A DNA stretch of 64,000 bases from Candidatus Microbacterium colombiense (GCA_029203165.1 CP119308.1:2356001-2420000), one strand, 5' to 3'; positions 40,357 to 49,565 are shown, counted from the first letter of the stretch. The notes: a model not told the origin generated them from the sequence alone. A program made the numbers and translations.

Positions 40357-41541
40357 TCAGGCGGACAGCTCCGCGTACAGCGCGCGCGTCGTGTCGGCGA
40401 TCGCACCCCAGCTGAAGTCGTCGCGGGCCCGCTCGCGACCGGCCGCACCGTACTCGCGCGCCCGTGCCGGATCCGTCGCCACCTCGGTGAGCACGGCGGC
40501 GAGATCCGCGATGTAGCGATCGGGGTCGACGGGCGTACCCGTACCGTCCTGCACCTGCTCGATCGGAACCAGGCGCCCCGTGACGCCGTCGGCGACGACC
40601 TCGGGGATCCCGCCGGTCGCGGTGCCGACGACCGCCGCGCCGCAGGCCATGGCCTCGAGGTTGACGATGCCCAACGGCTCGTACACGGACGGGCAGACGA
40701 ATGTCGTCGCGGCGGTGAGGATCGCGGAGAGCTGATCACGCGGCAGCATCTTCTCGATCCAGATCACGCCCTCGCGGGTCTGCTGCAGGAGTCGCACGCC
40801 CTCCTGCACCTCGGCCATGATCTCGGGGGTGTCCGGTGCACCCGCGCAGAGCACGAGCTGCACCTCCGGCGGAAGAAGCCTGGCTGCCTGGAGCAGGTAC
40901 GGCAGTCCCTTCTGACGCGTGATACGCCCCACGAAGACGACCGAGGGTCGGTCGGGATCCATCCCGACCGATTCGAGGAATGCGGGATCCTGCACCGGAC
41001 GCCATCGCTCGACGTCGATGCCGTTGTGGATGACCCGGACCTTGGCGGGGTCGACCTGGGGGTAGCTGCGCAGGATGTCGGCGCGCATGCCCGCACTCAC
41101 CGCGATCACGGCGGCGGCGTTCTCGTAGGCGACCTTCTCGATGCCGCTGGACACCGCGTACCCTCCGCCGAGCTGTTCGGCCTTCCACGGACGCAGCGGT
41201 TCCAGGCTGTGCGCCGTGAGGACATGCGGGATGCCGTGCAGCTGCGAGGCCAGGTGCCCGGCGAAGTTCGCGTACCAGGTGTGGCTGTGCACGATGTCGG
41301 CGTCCGCGATCGCCGAGACGATCTCGAGATCGGTGCCGAGCGTCTGCAACGCCGCGTTCGCCGAGGCGAGTTCCGCGGGCGCGCGATACGCGAAGGTGCC
41401 CGCCTCGTCGCGCGGCGCACCGAAGGCGCGGACACGCACCTCGATGCTCTCGCGCAGGGCCGCGACGAGCTCCGCGACGTGCACTCCGGCACCGCCGTAG
41501 ATCTCCGGCGGATACTCCTTCGTGATCATTTCAACTCGCAT
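40357..41541 (-). CDS. glgA: Glycogen synthase (GT4 type)
   Basis: A 394-residue glycosyltransferase of the actinobacterial GlgA/GlgM type, which builds alpha-1,4-glucan or maltose 1-phosphate from ADP-glucose. Features are the N-terminal glycine-rich loop (KEYPPEIYGGAGVHVAEL), the middle VVFVGRITRQKGLPYLLQAA, and the nucleotide-binding CPSVYEPLGIVNLEAMACGA with its two glutamates. Divergent to glgC, which makes ADP-glucose. A -10 (TAGCGT) ends 6 nt before the ATG. Confidence 0.93.
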   Translation of the reverse strand: MRVEMITKEYPPEIYGGAGVHVAELVAALRESIEVRVRAFGAPRDEAGTFAYRAPAELASANAALQTLGTDLEIVSAIADADIVHSHTWYANFAGHLASQLHGIPHVLTAHSLEPLRPWKAEQLGGGYAVSSGIEKVAYENAAAVIAVSAGMRADILRSYPQVDPAKVRVIHNGIDVERWRPVQDPAFLESVGMDPDRPSVVFVGRITRQKGLPYLLQAARLLPPEVQLVLCAGAPDTPEIMAEVQEGVRLLQQTREGVIWIEKMLPRDQLSAILTAATTFVCPSVYEPLGIVNLEAMACGAAVVGTATGGIPEVVADGVTGRLVPIEQVQDGTGTPVDPDRYIADLAAVLTEVATDPARAREYGAAGRERARDDFSWGAIADTTRALYAELSA

Positions 41542-41547
41542 GTCTGA

Positions 41548-41581
41548 ACGCTAGTACAGCGAGCCGGATCGCATCTATGGT
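41548..41581. promoter_or_regulatory. Back-to-back leaderless promoters of glgA and glgC
   Basis: TAGCGT (minus strand, 41548-41553) ends 6 nt before the glgA ATG, and TATGGT (plus strand, 41576-41581) ends 6 nt before the glgC ATG. The whole intergenic region is 46 bp, so the two promoters overlap at their -35 regions. Confidence 0.55.
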
Positions 41582-41587
41582 GGAGCC

Positions 41588-42829
41588 ATGTCCGCTCCAA
41601 AGAAGGTCTTCGGGATCATCCTCGCCGGTGGCGAGGGCAAGCGCCTCATGCCTCTCACGGCCGATCGCGCCAAACCGGCAGTGCCGTTCGGCGGACAGTA
41701 CCGTTTGATCGATTTCGCCATCTCGAACCTCATCAACTCCGGCCTCCGCCAGGTCGTCGTGCTGACGCAGTACAAGTCGCACAGCCTCGACCGTCACATC
41801 TCGCAGACATGGCGCATGTCGGCGCTGCTCGACTCCTATGTGACGTCGGTGCCGGCTCAACAGCGACTCGGAAAGCGCTGGTTCTCGGGGTCGGCCGACG
41901 CGATCCTGCAGAGCATGAACCTGATCAACGACGAGAAGCCCGACATCGTCGTGGTGATCGGCGCCGATCACGTCTACCGCATGGACTTCCGGCAGATGCT
42001 GGAGGCGCACATCGAATCCGGCGCGAAGGCGACGGTCGCCGGCATCCGCCAACCACTCGCGCTCGCCTCGCAGTTCGGCGTGATCGATGCGGACGCGAGC
42101 ACAGGTCGCATCAAGCAGTTCCTGGAGAAGCCGACGGATGCCGCCGGGCTCGAGGATTCCCCGCACGAGGTGCTCGCCTCCATGGGCAACTACATCTTCG
42201 ACGCGGACGCCCTCATCGCCGCAGTCGAGGCCGACGGGGAATCCCCCACGTCCGGCCACGACATGGGTGGCGACATCGTCCCCTACTTCGTCGACCGTGG
42301 TGAGGCCGGCTACTACGACATGAAGCAGAACGAGGTGCCCGGGTCGTCGCCGCGCGACCGTTCCTACTGGCGCGACGTGGGTACCATCGACTCCTTCTAC
42401 GACGCCCACCGCGATCTGATCTCGACCCTGCCGATCTTCAACCTCTACAACATGGAGTGGCCCATCCACTCGCAGGCGGTCAATTCGCCGCCCGCGAAGT
42501 TCGTGCGCGACTCGGTCGGCCGGATCGGAAACGCGATCGACTCGATCGTGTCGCTGGGCTCGGTGCTCTCCGGTACGCATCTGGAGCGCAGCGTCGTCGG
42601 GCCATGGACCCTCGCGGGCGGCGGCTCGACGATCACGGACTCCGTGGTGTTCGATCACGTGCAGGTCGGCGCCGGTTCGCGGGTGCACCGCGCGATCCTC
42701 GACAAGAACGTGGTGCTGGCCGACGGCGCCACCGTCGGCGTCGATCGTGAACGAGATCTCGCTCGCGGCTTCACCGTCACGGAGTCCGGGATCACCGTGG
42801 TCGGCAAGGGCCTGTTCATCGAGCGCTGA
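41588..42829 (+). CDS. glgC: Glucose-1-phosphate adenylyltransferase
   Basis: GlgC makes ADP-glucose, the donor for glycogen. The 413-residue protein has the pyrophosphorylase signature IILAGGEGKRLMPLTADRAK with catalytic residues, PAVPFGGQYRLIDFAISNL, and the C-terminal beta-helix (WTLAGGGSTITDSVVFDHVQ). It is divergent from glgA across 46 bp. No Shine-Dalgarno sequence fits; it is probably leaderless. Confidence 0.97.
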   Translation: MSAPKKVFGIILAGGEGKRLMPLTADRAKPAVPFGGQYRLIDFAISNLINSGLRQVVVLTQYKSHSLDRHISQTWRMSALLDSYVTSVPAQQRLGKRWFSGSADAILQSMNLINDEKPDIVVVIGADHVYRMDFRQMLEAHIESGAKATVAGIRQPLALASQFGVIDADASTGRIKQFLEKPTDAAGLEDSPHEVLASMGNYIFDADALIAAVEADGESPTSGHDMGGDIVPYFVDRGEAGYYDMKQNEVPGSSPRDRSYWRDVGTIDSFYDAHRDLISTLPIFNLYNMEWPIHSQAVNSPPAKFVRDSVGRIGNAIDSIVSLGSVLSGTHLERSVVGPWTLAGGGSTITDSVVFDHVQVGAGSRVHRAILDKNVVLADGATVGVDRERDLARGFTVTESGITVVGKGLFIER

Positions 42830-42865
42830 CGCGTCTCACGGTTCATCAGGGTTCTGTGCGGTCGC

Positions 42866-42871
42866 TAGGCT
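42866..42871 (+). promoter_or_regulatory. Leaderless-type -10 for serB
   Basis: TAGGCT ends 7 nt before the GTG at 42879. Confidence 0.5.
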
Positions 42872-42878
42872 CGTTCGC

Positions 42879-43514
42879 GTGACTGTTGCGCGCTTCCTCG
42901 TCGTCCTCGATGCCGACTCCACCCTCATCCGCAATGAGGTGATCGAGCTGCTCGCCGACGAGGCGGGACGGCGAGACGAGGTGCAGGCCGCCACCGAGGC
43001 TGCGATGCGGGGTGAGATCGACTTCGCCACGAGTCTGCGCTCTCGCGTCGCCGCGCTGCGAGGTGTTCCGGTCGAGTCGTTCGCTCGGGTGCTCGCCCGG
43101 ATCGAGCCCACCCCCGGCGTGCAGGAGCTGACTGCCGCCGTGCATGAGCGCGGTGGAGTCGTGGGCGTCGTCTCCGGAGGCTTCCACGAGATCCTCGATT
43201 CAGTGGCCCCGGATCTCGGGGTCGACCGGTGGCGGGCGAACCGTCTCCAGGTGGCTGACGGTGTGCTCACCGGTGAGGTCGATGGACCGATCGTCGACGG
43301 TGCGGCCAAGGCGGCGTCGCTGCAGGAATGGGCGGCCGAGCTCGGTATCGCACCGCACGCCACGATCGCGATCGGAGACGGGGCGAACGACCTCGCCATG
43401 ATGGGCGTCGCCGGGCTCGGTCTGGCGTTCAACGCGAAGCCCGCCGTGCGTGCGGCGGCCAGCCTGGTGATCGGCACGCAGGACCTGTCTCAGGTCATCC
43501 CGCTGCTCCCCTGA
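42879..43514 (+). CDS. serB: Phosphoserine phosphatase SerB
   Basis: SerB removes phosphate from O-phosphoserine in the last step of serine synthesis. The 211-residue protein has the haloacid dehalogenase motif I DADSTLIRNEV with the Asp nucleophile at about residue 11 and the general acid at 13, motif II VVSGGFHEIL, and motif III KAASLQ with IGDGANDLAMM. The GTG at 42879 gives the normal N-terminus; longer readings upstream lack a basis. It lacks an ACT domain. Confidence 0.93.
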   Translation: MTVARFLVVLDADSTLIRNEVIELLADEAGRRDEVQAATEAAMRGEIDFATSLRSRVAALRGVPVESFARVLARIEPTPGVQELTAAVHERGGVVGVVSGGFHEILDSVAPDLGVDRWRANRLQVADGVLTGEVDGPIVDGAAKAASLQEWAAELGIAPHATIAIGDGANDLAMMGVAGLGLAFNAKPAVRAAASLVIGTQDLSQVIPLLP

Positions 43515-43556
43515 GGTTCCCCGTTCCGGACGGTCGCGAATGTCGGCGGTCGGAGG

Positions 43557-43562
43557 TAGCGT
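43557..43562 (+). promoter_or_regulatory. Leaderless-type -10 for the hydrolase gene
   Basis: TAGCGT ends 6 nt before the ATG at 43569. Confidence 0.5.
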
Positions 43563-43568
43563 CTGCAC

Positions 43569-44264
43569 ATGGACATCATCCTGATCCCCGGTCTCTGGCT
43601 CGACGCCTCCAGTTGGAACGATGTGGTCCCCGGCCTCGAAGCCGCGGGGCATCGCGTGCATCCGTTGACGATGCCCGGTGTCGGTGAGCCTTCATCCGTG
43701 TCGGCGGACATCGGCCTCTCCGACTGGATCGACGCGGTCGTCGGCGTGGTCGACGACATCTCCGCACCGGTCGTCGTCGTGGGCCACAGCGGCGGCGGCA
43801 ACGTCGCGTGGGGCGTCGCCGATGCGCGGCCCGATCGCGTGGCCCGGGTGATCTTCGTCGACACGGCCCCTCCCGCATCGGGTTTCGGCATCAGCGAGTT
43901 CGAGGTTCGCGATGGCGTGGTGCCCTTCCCCGGATGGGATCACTTCCCCGACGAAGACGTGCACGATCTCGATGCGCCGACACGAGAGCGCACCGCGCCG
44001 CAGACGCGCAGCGTGCCCGCCACGGTGCCGACCGATCCCATCGCGCTCGAGAATCCCGCCCGACACACGGTGCCTGTGACCCTGCTCATGGGCGCACTCG
44101 ACCAGGCAGCCTTCGAGGTGGAGATCGATCAGTGGGGGCCGTTCGCAGACGAGTTCCGCGCGATCTCCGACTCGGAGATCGTGCGCATCGGCTCCGCCCA
44201 CTGGCCGCAGTTCTCCGTGCCGGAGCGATTGACCTCGTTGATCGTCGCGGCGATCGATCGATGA
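43569..44264 (+). CDS. Alpha/beta hydrolase
   Basis: A 231-residue alpha/beta hydrolase, starting MDIILIPGLWLDASSWNDVV, with nucleophile elbow GHSGGGNVAWG, Ser at about residue 78, an acidic residue likely in LLMGALDQAAF, and the catalytic His in SAHWPQFSVPERL. No signal peptide. Substrate is unknown; small esterases or lactonases of this type are common. It is probably leaderless. Confidence 0.85.
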   Translation: MDIILIPGLWLDASSWNDVVPGLEAAGHRVHPLTMPGVGEPSSVSADIGLSDWIDAVVGVVDDISAPVVVVGHSGGGNVAWGVADARPDRVARVIFVDTAPPASGFGISEFEVRDGVVPFPGWDHFPDEDVHDLDAPTRERTAPQTRSVPATVPTDPIALENPARHTVPVTLLMGALDQAAFEVEIDQWGPFADEFRAISDSEIVRIGSAHWPQFSVPERLTSLIVAAIDR

Positions 44265-44277
44265 CTCGCTCGGGCGG

Positions 44278-44997
44278 TCAGTGACCCATCCCGAGGCCGC
44301 CGTCGACCGGGATCACCGCGCCAGAGATGTACCCGGCGTCATCGCCGGCGAGCCAGGTCACGACGCCCGCGACCTCGTCGGGAGTGGCGAAGCGTCCGGC
44401 CGGGATGTTGGCCTTGTACTGCTTCTGCGTCTCTTCGGGAAGCTCGGCGGTCATGTCGGTCTCGATGAAACCGGGCGCGACGACGTTCGCGGTGATCCCA
44501 CGGCTGCCGAGTTCACGCGTGAGTGAGCGGGCGAAGCCCACCAGGGCGCTCTTCGATGCGGAATAGTTCACCTGGCCCGCCGAACCGTAGAGGCCGACGA
44601 CGCTGGAGATCAGGATCACGCGACCGAAGCGCGCGCGCAGCATGCCCTTCGACGCCCGCTTGACCACACGGAAGGTACCGCCGAGGTTCGTGGCGACGAC
44701 ACTGTCGAAGTCGTCCTCGCTCATGCGAAGAAGCAGTGTGTCCTTGGTGATGCCGGCGTTGGCCACCACGATCTCCACCGGGCCGAGCTGCTGCTCCACC
44801 TCGGTGAAGGCGGCATCGAGCGCCGCGGCGTCGGTGACGTCGGCGCGCACAGTAAGGGTGCCCTCCGGACCTTCGCCGCTGCGCGCGGTGACCGCGACGC
44901 GGTAGCCGTCGCGGACGAAACGCTCGGCGATCGCTCGGCCGATGCCACGGTTGCCTCCGGTGACGAGGACGACGCGCTGAGCACTCATGGGTATCAC
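44278..44997 (-). CDS. fabG: 3-oxoacyl-ACP reductase FabG
   Basis: FabG reduces 3-oxoacyl-ACP with NADPH in fatty acid elongation. The 239-residue short-chain dehydrogenase has the Rossmann motif TGGNRGIGRAIA, NAGITKDTLLLRM, catalytic Ser and YxxxK (SSVVGLYGSAGQVNYSASKS) and ends MGH. It stands apart from the fab operon at 27917-31484, which lacks fabG. ATG at 44997. Confidence 0.92.
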   Translation of the reverse strand: MIPMSAQRVVLVTGGNRGIGRAIAERFVRDGYRVAVTARSGEGPEGTLTVRADVTDAAALDAAFTEVEQQLGPVEIVVANAGITKDTLLLRMSEDDFDSVVATNLGGTFRVVKRASKGMLRARFGRVILISSVVGLYGSAGQVNYSASKSALVGFARSLTRELGSRGITANVVAPGFIETDMTAELPEETQKQYKANIPAGRFATPDEVAGVVTWLAGDDAGYISGAVIPVDGGLGMGH

Positions 44998-45130
44998 TCC
45001 TGATCTGAGCTGGTTCCGGCTGACGAGCCGACAACGATCCTACCGATGATGCCCGTCGGCGTTCGTCTGGCGGACGTTTGACAGACACCTCTCGCGGCTG
45101 GAACGCTGAACGAGACGAAAGGGCACCACC

Positions 45131-45739
45131 ATGAGCGACAACAGCACTCCCTTCTCCGCAGGCGAGCCGCCGCTCACCCCGGTGCCTCCTGCTCCCCCGG
45201 CACCGCCGACGGCGCCTGGGAGTGGGTATCCCGCGGATCCGCAGGTCCCACCGATCCCCGCACCGCCCATCCAGGCGTACCCCGGCGCTGCTCCCGCCTA
45301 CCTGCCCCCGCCGCAGCCGGGCTATGCGCCGCCTCAGGGCTACCCGCAACAGCAGGGCTACCCGCAACAGGGCTACCCGCAACAGCAGGGCTATCCCCAG
45401 CAGCAGGGTTACCCGGCATACGGCACGCCGAACTATCCGGTCGCGCCGGCACGACCGACGAGCGGCCTCGCGATCACCTCACTCATCTGCGCGATCGTCA
45501 GCGTGCTGTTCAGCTGGCTCGCCTTTCCCGTGCTCGCCGCGATCGTCGCGGTGATCACCGGGCACATGGCCCTCAAGCAGACACGGAACAACCCGGCAAT
45601 CGCCGGCCGGGGCATGGCGTTCGCCGGACTCATCATCGGCTACGTAATGCTCGGGGTCCTGCTGCTCACGATCGTCGTGACGATCTTCAGTTTCCTCGCT
45701 CTCGGCGCGTTCACCCTCCCCTTCCTGTTCACGAGCTGA
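45131..45739 (+). CDS. DUF4190-type membrane protein with Pro/Gln/Tyr-rich repeats
   Basis: A 202-residue protein. The first 110 residues are proline-rich and include short repeats of the kind QQGYPQ (residues about 72-98), probably cytoplasmic and disordered. Two membrane helices follow (SLICAIVSVLFSWLAFPVLA and LGVLLLTIVVTIFSFLAL) with the DUF4190-like linker GHMALKQTRNNPAIAGRGMA. The DNA of the repeat, based on CTACCCGCAACAG, is also repetitive. GAAAGG upstream supports ATG 45131. Function unknown. Confidence 0.82.
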   Translation: MSDNSTPFSAGEPPLTPVPPAPPAPPTAPGSGYPADPQVPPIPAPPIQAYPGAAPAYLPPPQPGYAPPQGYPQQQGYPQQGYPQQQGYPQQQGYPAYGTPNYPVAPARPTSGLAITSLICAIVSVLFSWLAFPVLAAIVAVITGHMALKQTRNNPAIAGRGMAFAGLIIGYVMLGVLLLTIVVTIFSFLALGAFTLPFLFTS

Positions 45740-45792
45740 TCGCCGCGCACCGGAACGCCGGCGGGCCTTCACCGGCGTAGGCTGGAGGCATC

Positions 45793-46143
45793 GTGAAGAG
45801 CAAGCGCACCGTTCCCGCTGTCACCTCCTTGCCGCAATCGCCGCAGGCCGAGAGTGACCACCGTGTGCGCCGGTACGCGGTCACGATGACGATCCGCATC
45901 GTGTGTTTCGCGCTGATGTTCATCGTGCAGCCCTACGGCTGGTACACCTGGATCTTCGCGATCGCGGCCGCCGTGCTCCCCTATATCGCCGTCGTGTTCG
46001 CGAACGCGGGGAGTGACAGCACCGAGACCGCGGCCGAGTCTCCCACTCTCCAGGTCGAGTCGTCTCGACCGTTCGTCACTCCGCTCGAAGAGGCCGACCC
46101 CACGGTGTTCCGCATCGATGAGAGCCGGCGGGACGGGTCGTGA
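45793..46143 (+). CDS. DUF3099 family membrane protein
   Basis: A 116-residue protein with two membrane helices (MTIRIVCFALMFIVQPYGWY, then TWIFAIAAAVLPYIAVVFAN), typical of DUF3099, an actinobacterial family of unknown function. It starts with GTG at 45793; TAGGCT at 45778-45783 and GGAGG lie just before it. Its stop overlaps the next start, making an operon with the small protein and the SURF1 gene. Confidence 0.85.
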   Translation: MKSKRTVPAVTSLPQSPQAESDHRVRRYAVTMTIRIVCFALMFIVQPYGWYTWIFAIAAAVLPYIAVVFANAGSDSTETAAESPTLQVESSRPFVTPLEEADPTVFRIDESRRDGS

Positions 46144-46334
46144 CGGAGATCGAATGCTCGCGTGCCGGCTGCCGGAACGCGGCGACGCATCATGTGGTGT
46201 GGAGGAATCCGCGCATTCACGCGCCGGACCGCGAGAAGATCTGGCTCGCCTGCGACGAGCACGTCGACTTCCTCCGCGACTACCTCGCCGCCCGCGACTT
46301 TCCGGTCACCGTCCGAACAGGAGTCCCCGCATGA
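46140..46334 (+). CDS. Small Cys/His-rich protein, possible zinc binder
   Basis: A 64-residue protein with Cys6, Cys11, His17, His18, Cys38 and His41, spaced like a small zinc-binding fold (ECSRAGC and CDEH). No family is recognised with confidence. It overlaps DUF3099 upstream and the SURF1 gene downstream by 4 nt each, so all three are translated together; a role in membrane protein or oxidase assembly is possible but unproven. Confidence 0.65.
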   Translation: MTEIECSRAGCRNAATHHVVWRNPRIHAPDREKIWLACDEHVDFLRDYLAARDFPVTVRTGVPA

Positions 46335-47146
46335 GCCGTCGCATGCTCCGCTGGTGCGTCTACGTGCTCATCGCGATCGGCTTCGCCATCGCCTGCGTCT
46401 TCCTCTCCAACTGGCAGTTCGATCGGAACGAGACCCGGACGGAACAGATCGCCCTCGTCGAGCAGAACTACGACGCGAAGCCGGTGCCCCTGTCCGACCT
46501 CATCGGCACGGACGGCGTGTTGTCGCCCGGTGACGAATGGCATCCGGTGATCCTGCGCGGCGAGTACCTGGCCGATCAGCAGCTGCTCGTGCGTAACCGG
46601 CCGCATGGCGGAACGAGTGCCTTCGAGGTGCTCGTCCCGTTCCGGGACGCAGACGGTCGGGTGTTCATCGTCGACCGCGGCTGGGTGCCGCCGGGCGACG
46701 GCGACTCGCCCGACTCCGTGGCGAGCCCCCCGTCCGGTGAGGTCGAGGTGATCGTCCGCCTCCGGCCCGGTGAGCAGTTGCCGGCGTCCGGTCGTGGTGC
46801 ACCCGAGGGTCAGGTGCCGACCATCAATCTGCCCTCGATCGCACAGCTGGTCGACGGCGATGTGATCACCGGCGCGTACGGGCAGTTGATCAGCGAGGAT
46901 CCGGCCGGTGCGAACGCGCTGGGCGGATTCGCCTCGCCCACCGACGACCCCGGTCCGCATCTGTCGTATGCGATCCAGTGGATCCTCTTCGCCCTGATGG
47001 GCTTCGTGTTCATCGGCTACATCATCCGCACCGAGATCGTGAAGCACCGCGAAGACGTCGAGGGAATCGTGACGCCGGTGAAGCGGTCACGCCGACGCGA
47101 CAAAGATGCCGACGTCGAGGATGAGCTCCTCGACGCGACCGTCTGA
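46331..47146 (+). CDS. SURF1 family protein
   Basis: SURF1 proteins help haem A reach cytochrome c oxidase. The 271-residue protein has N-terminal (about residues 8-28) and C-terminal (about 218-238) membrane helices and the conserved SNWQFDRNETR, LLVRNRPHGGTSAFEVLVPF and VDRGWVPPG. ATG at 46331 overlaps the preceding stop. ctaA, which makes haem A, lies at the far end of the window. The cytoplasmic tail is charged. Confidence 0.92.
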   Translation: MSRRMLRWCVYVLIAIGFAIACVFLSNWQFDRNETRTEQIALVEQNYDAKPVPLSDLIGTDGVLSPGDEWHPVILRGEYLADQQLLVRNRPHGGTSAFEVLVPFRDADGRVFIVDRGWVPPGDGDSPDSVASPPSGEVEVIVRLRPGEQLPASGRGAPEGQVPTINLPSIAQLVDGDVITGAYGQLISEDPAGANALGGFASPTDDPGPHLSYAIQWILFALMGFVFIGYIIRTEIVKHREDVEGIVTPVKRSRRRDKDADVEDELLDATV

Positions 47147-47184
47147 GCCCACCTGCGCGGCGATGTCTGCGTGACGACGCCGGA

Positions 47185-47769
47185 TCAGTCGCGGATGAGC
47201 GTGTGCGTCCAGCCGTCGGCGGTCGGTTCGTACACCACGCGGGTGTGCCGGCGGTCGCGCGAGCCCTGCCAGAACTCGATCCGGGACGGCACCAGGCGCC
47301 AGAGCACCCAGTCGCCGTCGCGCACACCGGCGCGAGCGTCGGCGGAGCGTGCCGCGAGATCGGCCGCGCTCTCCTCTGCCGACGCTTCCTCCACGCGGCC
47401 TCTCACGCGCACGGCACGCACCTGCGGCTGCCACCAGAAGTTCAACGCCGCAGCGGGCACGTCAGCGAGCTGTTCCCCCTTCTTCGAGGAGCGCGTGCTG
47501 GCGAAGGCCCATCCCGCGGCATCGACGCGTTTGAGGATGAGGGTGCGGGCGTCGGGGACGCCATCGGCATCGACCGTCGCGAGCGTCACCGTGTGAGGTT
47601 CGGGGACGCCGCCGGATGCCGCAGCTCTCATCCACTCGCCGAACAGCTCGGTCGGGTCGGCGGGCAGAGCCTCGAGATCCCATGCGGGCGCGGTACCGGT
47701 GAGTGCATGCCTCCCCCGGAGCCAATCGTTCACGGGTACAGGGTCGAGCGAGGAGTCGTCAGGCGTCAC
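47185..47769 (-). CDS. pdxH: Pyridoxamine 5'-phosphate oxidase PdxH
   Basis: PdxH makes pyridoxal phosphate from pyridoxine or pyridoxamine phosphate with FMN. The 194-residue protein has EPHTVTLATVDADGVPDART, then LILKRVDAAGWAFASTRSSK, the FMN-binding stretch, and a C-terminal REFWQGS-like IEFWQGSRDRRHTRVVYE. The GTG at 47769 gives normal length; CATAGT 7 nt upstream suggests a leaderless transcript. The last conserved basic residues are as expected. Confidence 0.9.
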   Translation of the reverse strand: MTPDDSSLDPVPVNDWLRGRHALTGTAPAWDLEALPADPTELFGEWMRAAASGGVPEPHTVTLATVDADGVPDARTLILKRVDAAGWAFASTRSSKKGEQLADVPAAALNFWWQPQVRAVRVRGRVEEASAEESAADLAARSADARAGVRDGDWVLWRLVPSRIEFWQGSRDRRHTRVVYEPTADGWTHTLIRD

Positions 47770-47776
47770 CCTCTCG

Positions 47777-47782
47777 ACTATG
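47777..47782 (-). promoter_or_regulatory. Leaderless-type -10 for pdxH
   Basis: CATAGT on the minus strand ends 7 nt before the GTG at 47769. Confidence 0.45.
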
Positions 47783-47800
47783 CCATGTCGGCACGAGTCG

Positions 47801-49399
47801 TCAGGCGAGCTCGATGAGGTCCTGGTACTCCTGATTCCAGATGTCCTCGACACCATCGGGCAGGATCAGCACGCGCTCGGGGTTCAGCGACTCGCACGGC
47901 GCCCGGGTCGTGCGAGACGAGCACGACGGCGCCCTCGTAGTGCGGCGAGCGCGTCGAGGATCTCCTCGCGCGATCGCCGGGTCGAGGTTGTTCGTCGGCT
48001 CGTCGAGCAGCAGGAGGTTCGCCGAGAGACGACGAGTGTCGCGAGGGAGAGACGGGTCTTCTCGCCACCGGAGAGCACGCCTGCGGGCTTGAGCACGTCG
48101 TCGCCGGTGAACAGGAACGAGCCGAGCACCCGGCGCGCCTCGGTCTCGGTGATGTGCGGCGCCGCGGAGACCATGTTCTGCGAGCACGGAGCGGTCGACG
48201 TCGAGGTTCTCGTGCTCCTGCGCGTAGTAGCCGACCTTCAGGCCGTGCCCGGTTCGAGCTGCCGGTGTCGGGCTTGTCGACGCCGGCGAGCATGCGCAGC
48301 AGCGTGGTCTTGCCCGCACCGTTGAGCCCGAGCACGACGACCTTGGAGCCGCGGTCGATCGCGAGGTCGACATCGGTGAAGATCTCCAGCGAGCCGTACG
48401 ACTTCGACAGCCCCTGCGCCATGAGCGGCGTCTTGCCGCACGGCGCGGGCTTCGGGAAGCGGAGCTTCGCGACGCGGTCTTCCTGGCGCACGTCGTCGAG
48501 GCCGGCGAGCAGCTTCTCGGCGCGTGCGACCATCTGGTGCGCGGCCGCGGCCTTCGACGCCTTCGCCCCGAATCGCGCCGCCTGCAGCTGCAGGGTCGTG
48601 CGCCTTCTTCTCGGCGTTCGCGCGCTCCTTCTTGCGGCGCTCCTCGTCGGCCGCCCGCTGACGCAGGTAGTTCTTCCAGTTCATGTTGTAGATGTCGATG
48701 ACCTGCCGGTTCGCGTCGAGGTAGAACACGCGGTTGACCGTCTCGCCGACGAGCTCGACGTCGTGGCTGATCACGATCAGCCCGCCCTTGTAGTTCTTGA
48801 GGAACTCGCGCAGCCACACGACGCTGTCGGCGTCGAGGTGGTTCGTCGGCTCGTCGAGGATCATCGTCTCGGCGTCCGAGAACAGGATGCGGGCGAGCTC
48901 GATGCGGCGTCGCTGACCGCCGGAGAGCGTCTTGAGCGGCTGGTCGAGGATGCGGTCGGGCAGCGACAGGTTGTGCGCGATCGACGCCGCCTCGCCTCGG
49001 CCGCGTAGCCGCCCTGCGCCTCGAACTGCTCCGTGAGCGCGCGTATCGCTTCATCGCCTTGGCGGCGACGGCCGGATCGTCCGAGCCCATCTCCATCGAC
49101 GCCTCGGTCATTCCGAGTTCAGCTGGCCGAGGCCGCGGGCGTCGAGGATGCGGGTGCGCGCGAGTCCTCCGGGTTGCCCGAACGCGGGTCCTGCGGCAGG
49201 TAGCCGAGTCTCCCCGGAGCGGGTCGACCTTGCCGCCGGACGGCAGCACGTCTCCGCCAGCACTCTTGGTGAGCGTGGTCTTGCCGGCCCCGTTGCGTCC
49301 GACGAGACCGATCTTGTCACCATCGGAGACGCGGAACGAGACGTTCTCCATGAGCAGGCGAGCGCCTACGCGGATCTCGAGGTCGTGCACGGCGAGCAC
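47801..49399 (-). pseudogene. ABC-F family ATPase gene broken by many single-base indels
   Basis: Spliced across frames, this encodes a complete ABC-F protein of about 530 residues, a ribosome-associated ATPase with two nucleotide-binding domains: LVGRNGAGKTTLTK and LGLNGAGKTTLLRM (Walker A), SGGQRRRIELARILFS and SGGEKTRLSLATLVV (signatures), MILDEPTNHLDADSVVWLRE and LLLLDEPTNNLDPA (Walker B). About sixteen one-base insertions or deletions (for example near 49264, 49254, 49221, 49208, 49163, 49117, 49041, 48995, 48600, 48261, 48247, 48181, 48026, 47972, 47944, 47895) move the frame. Substitutions are not evident, so sequencing or assembly error is more likely than decay. GTG at 49399. Confidence 0.85.
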
Positions 49400-49559
49400 A
49401 GCGGATGTCCGTTCGTCAGAGTGGAAAGTCGGCCGAGGGGCCAGCCTCCCAGTATAAGCGGCTCCGGCTGAGCGCTGACCGACCGTCGGCGAGGAAGATC
49501 AACCCGTGGAGTGAGGCGGTCGATACTGCAGAGGGATGCTCCGCGTGATGCCTGCTTCC

Positions 49560-49565
49560 TAACCT
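49560..49565 (+). promoter_or_regulatory. Leaderless-type -10 for the DedA gene
   Basis: TAACCT ends 6 nt before the GTG at 49572. Confidence 0.5.
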
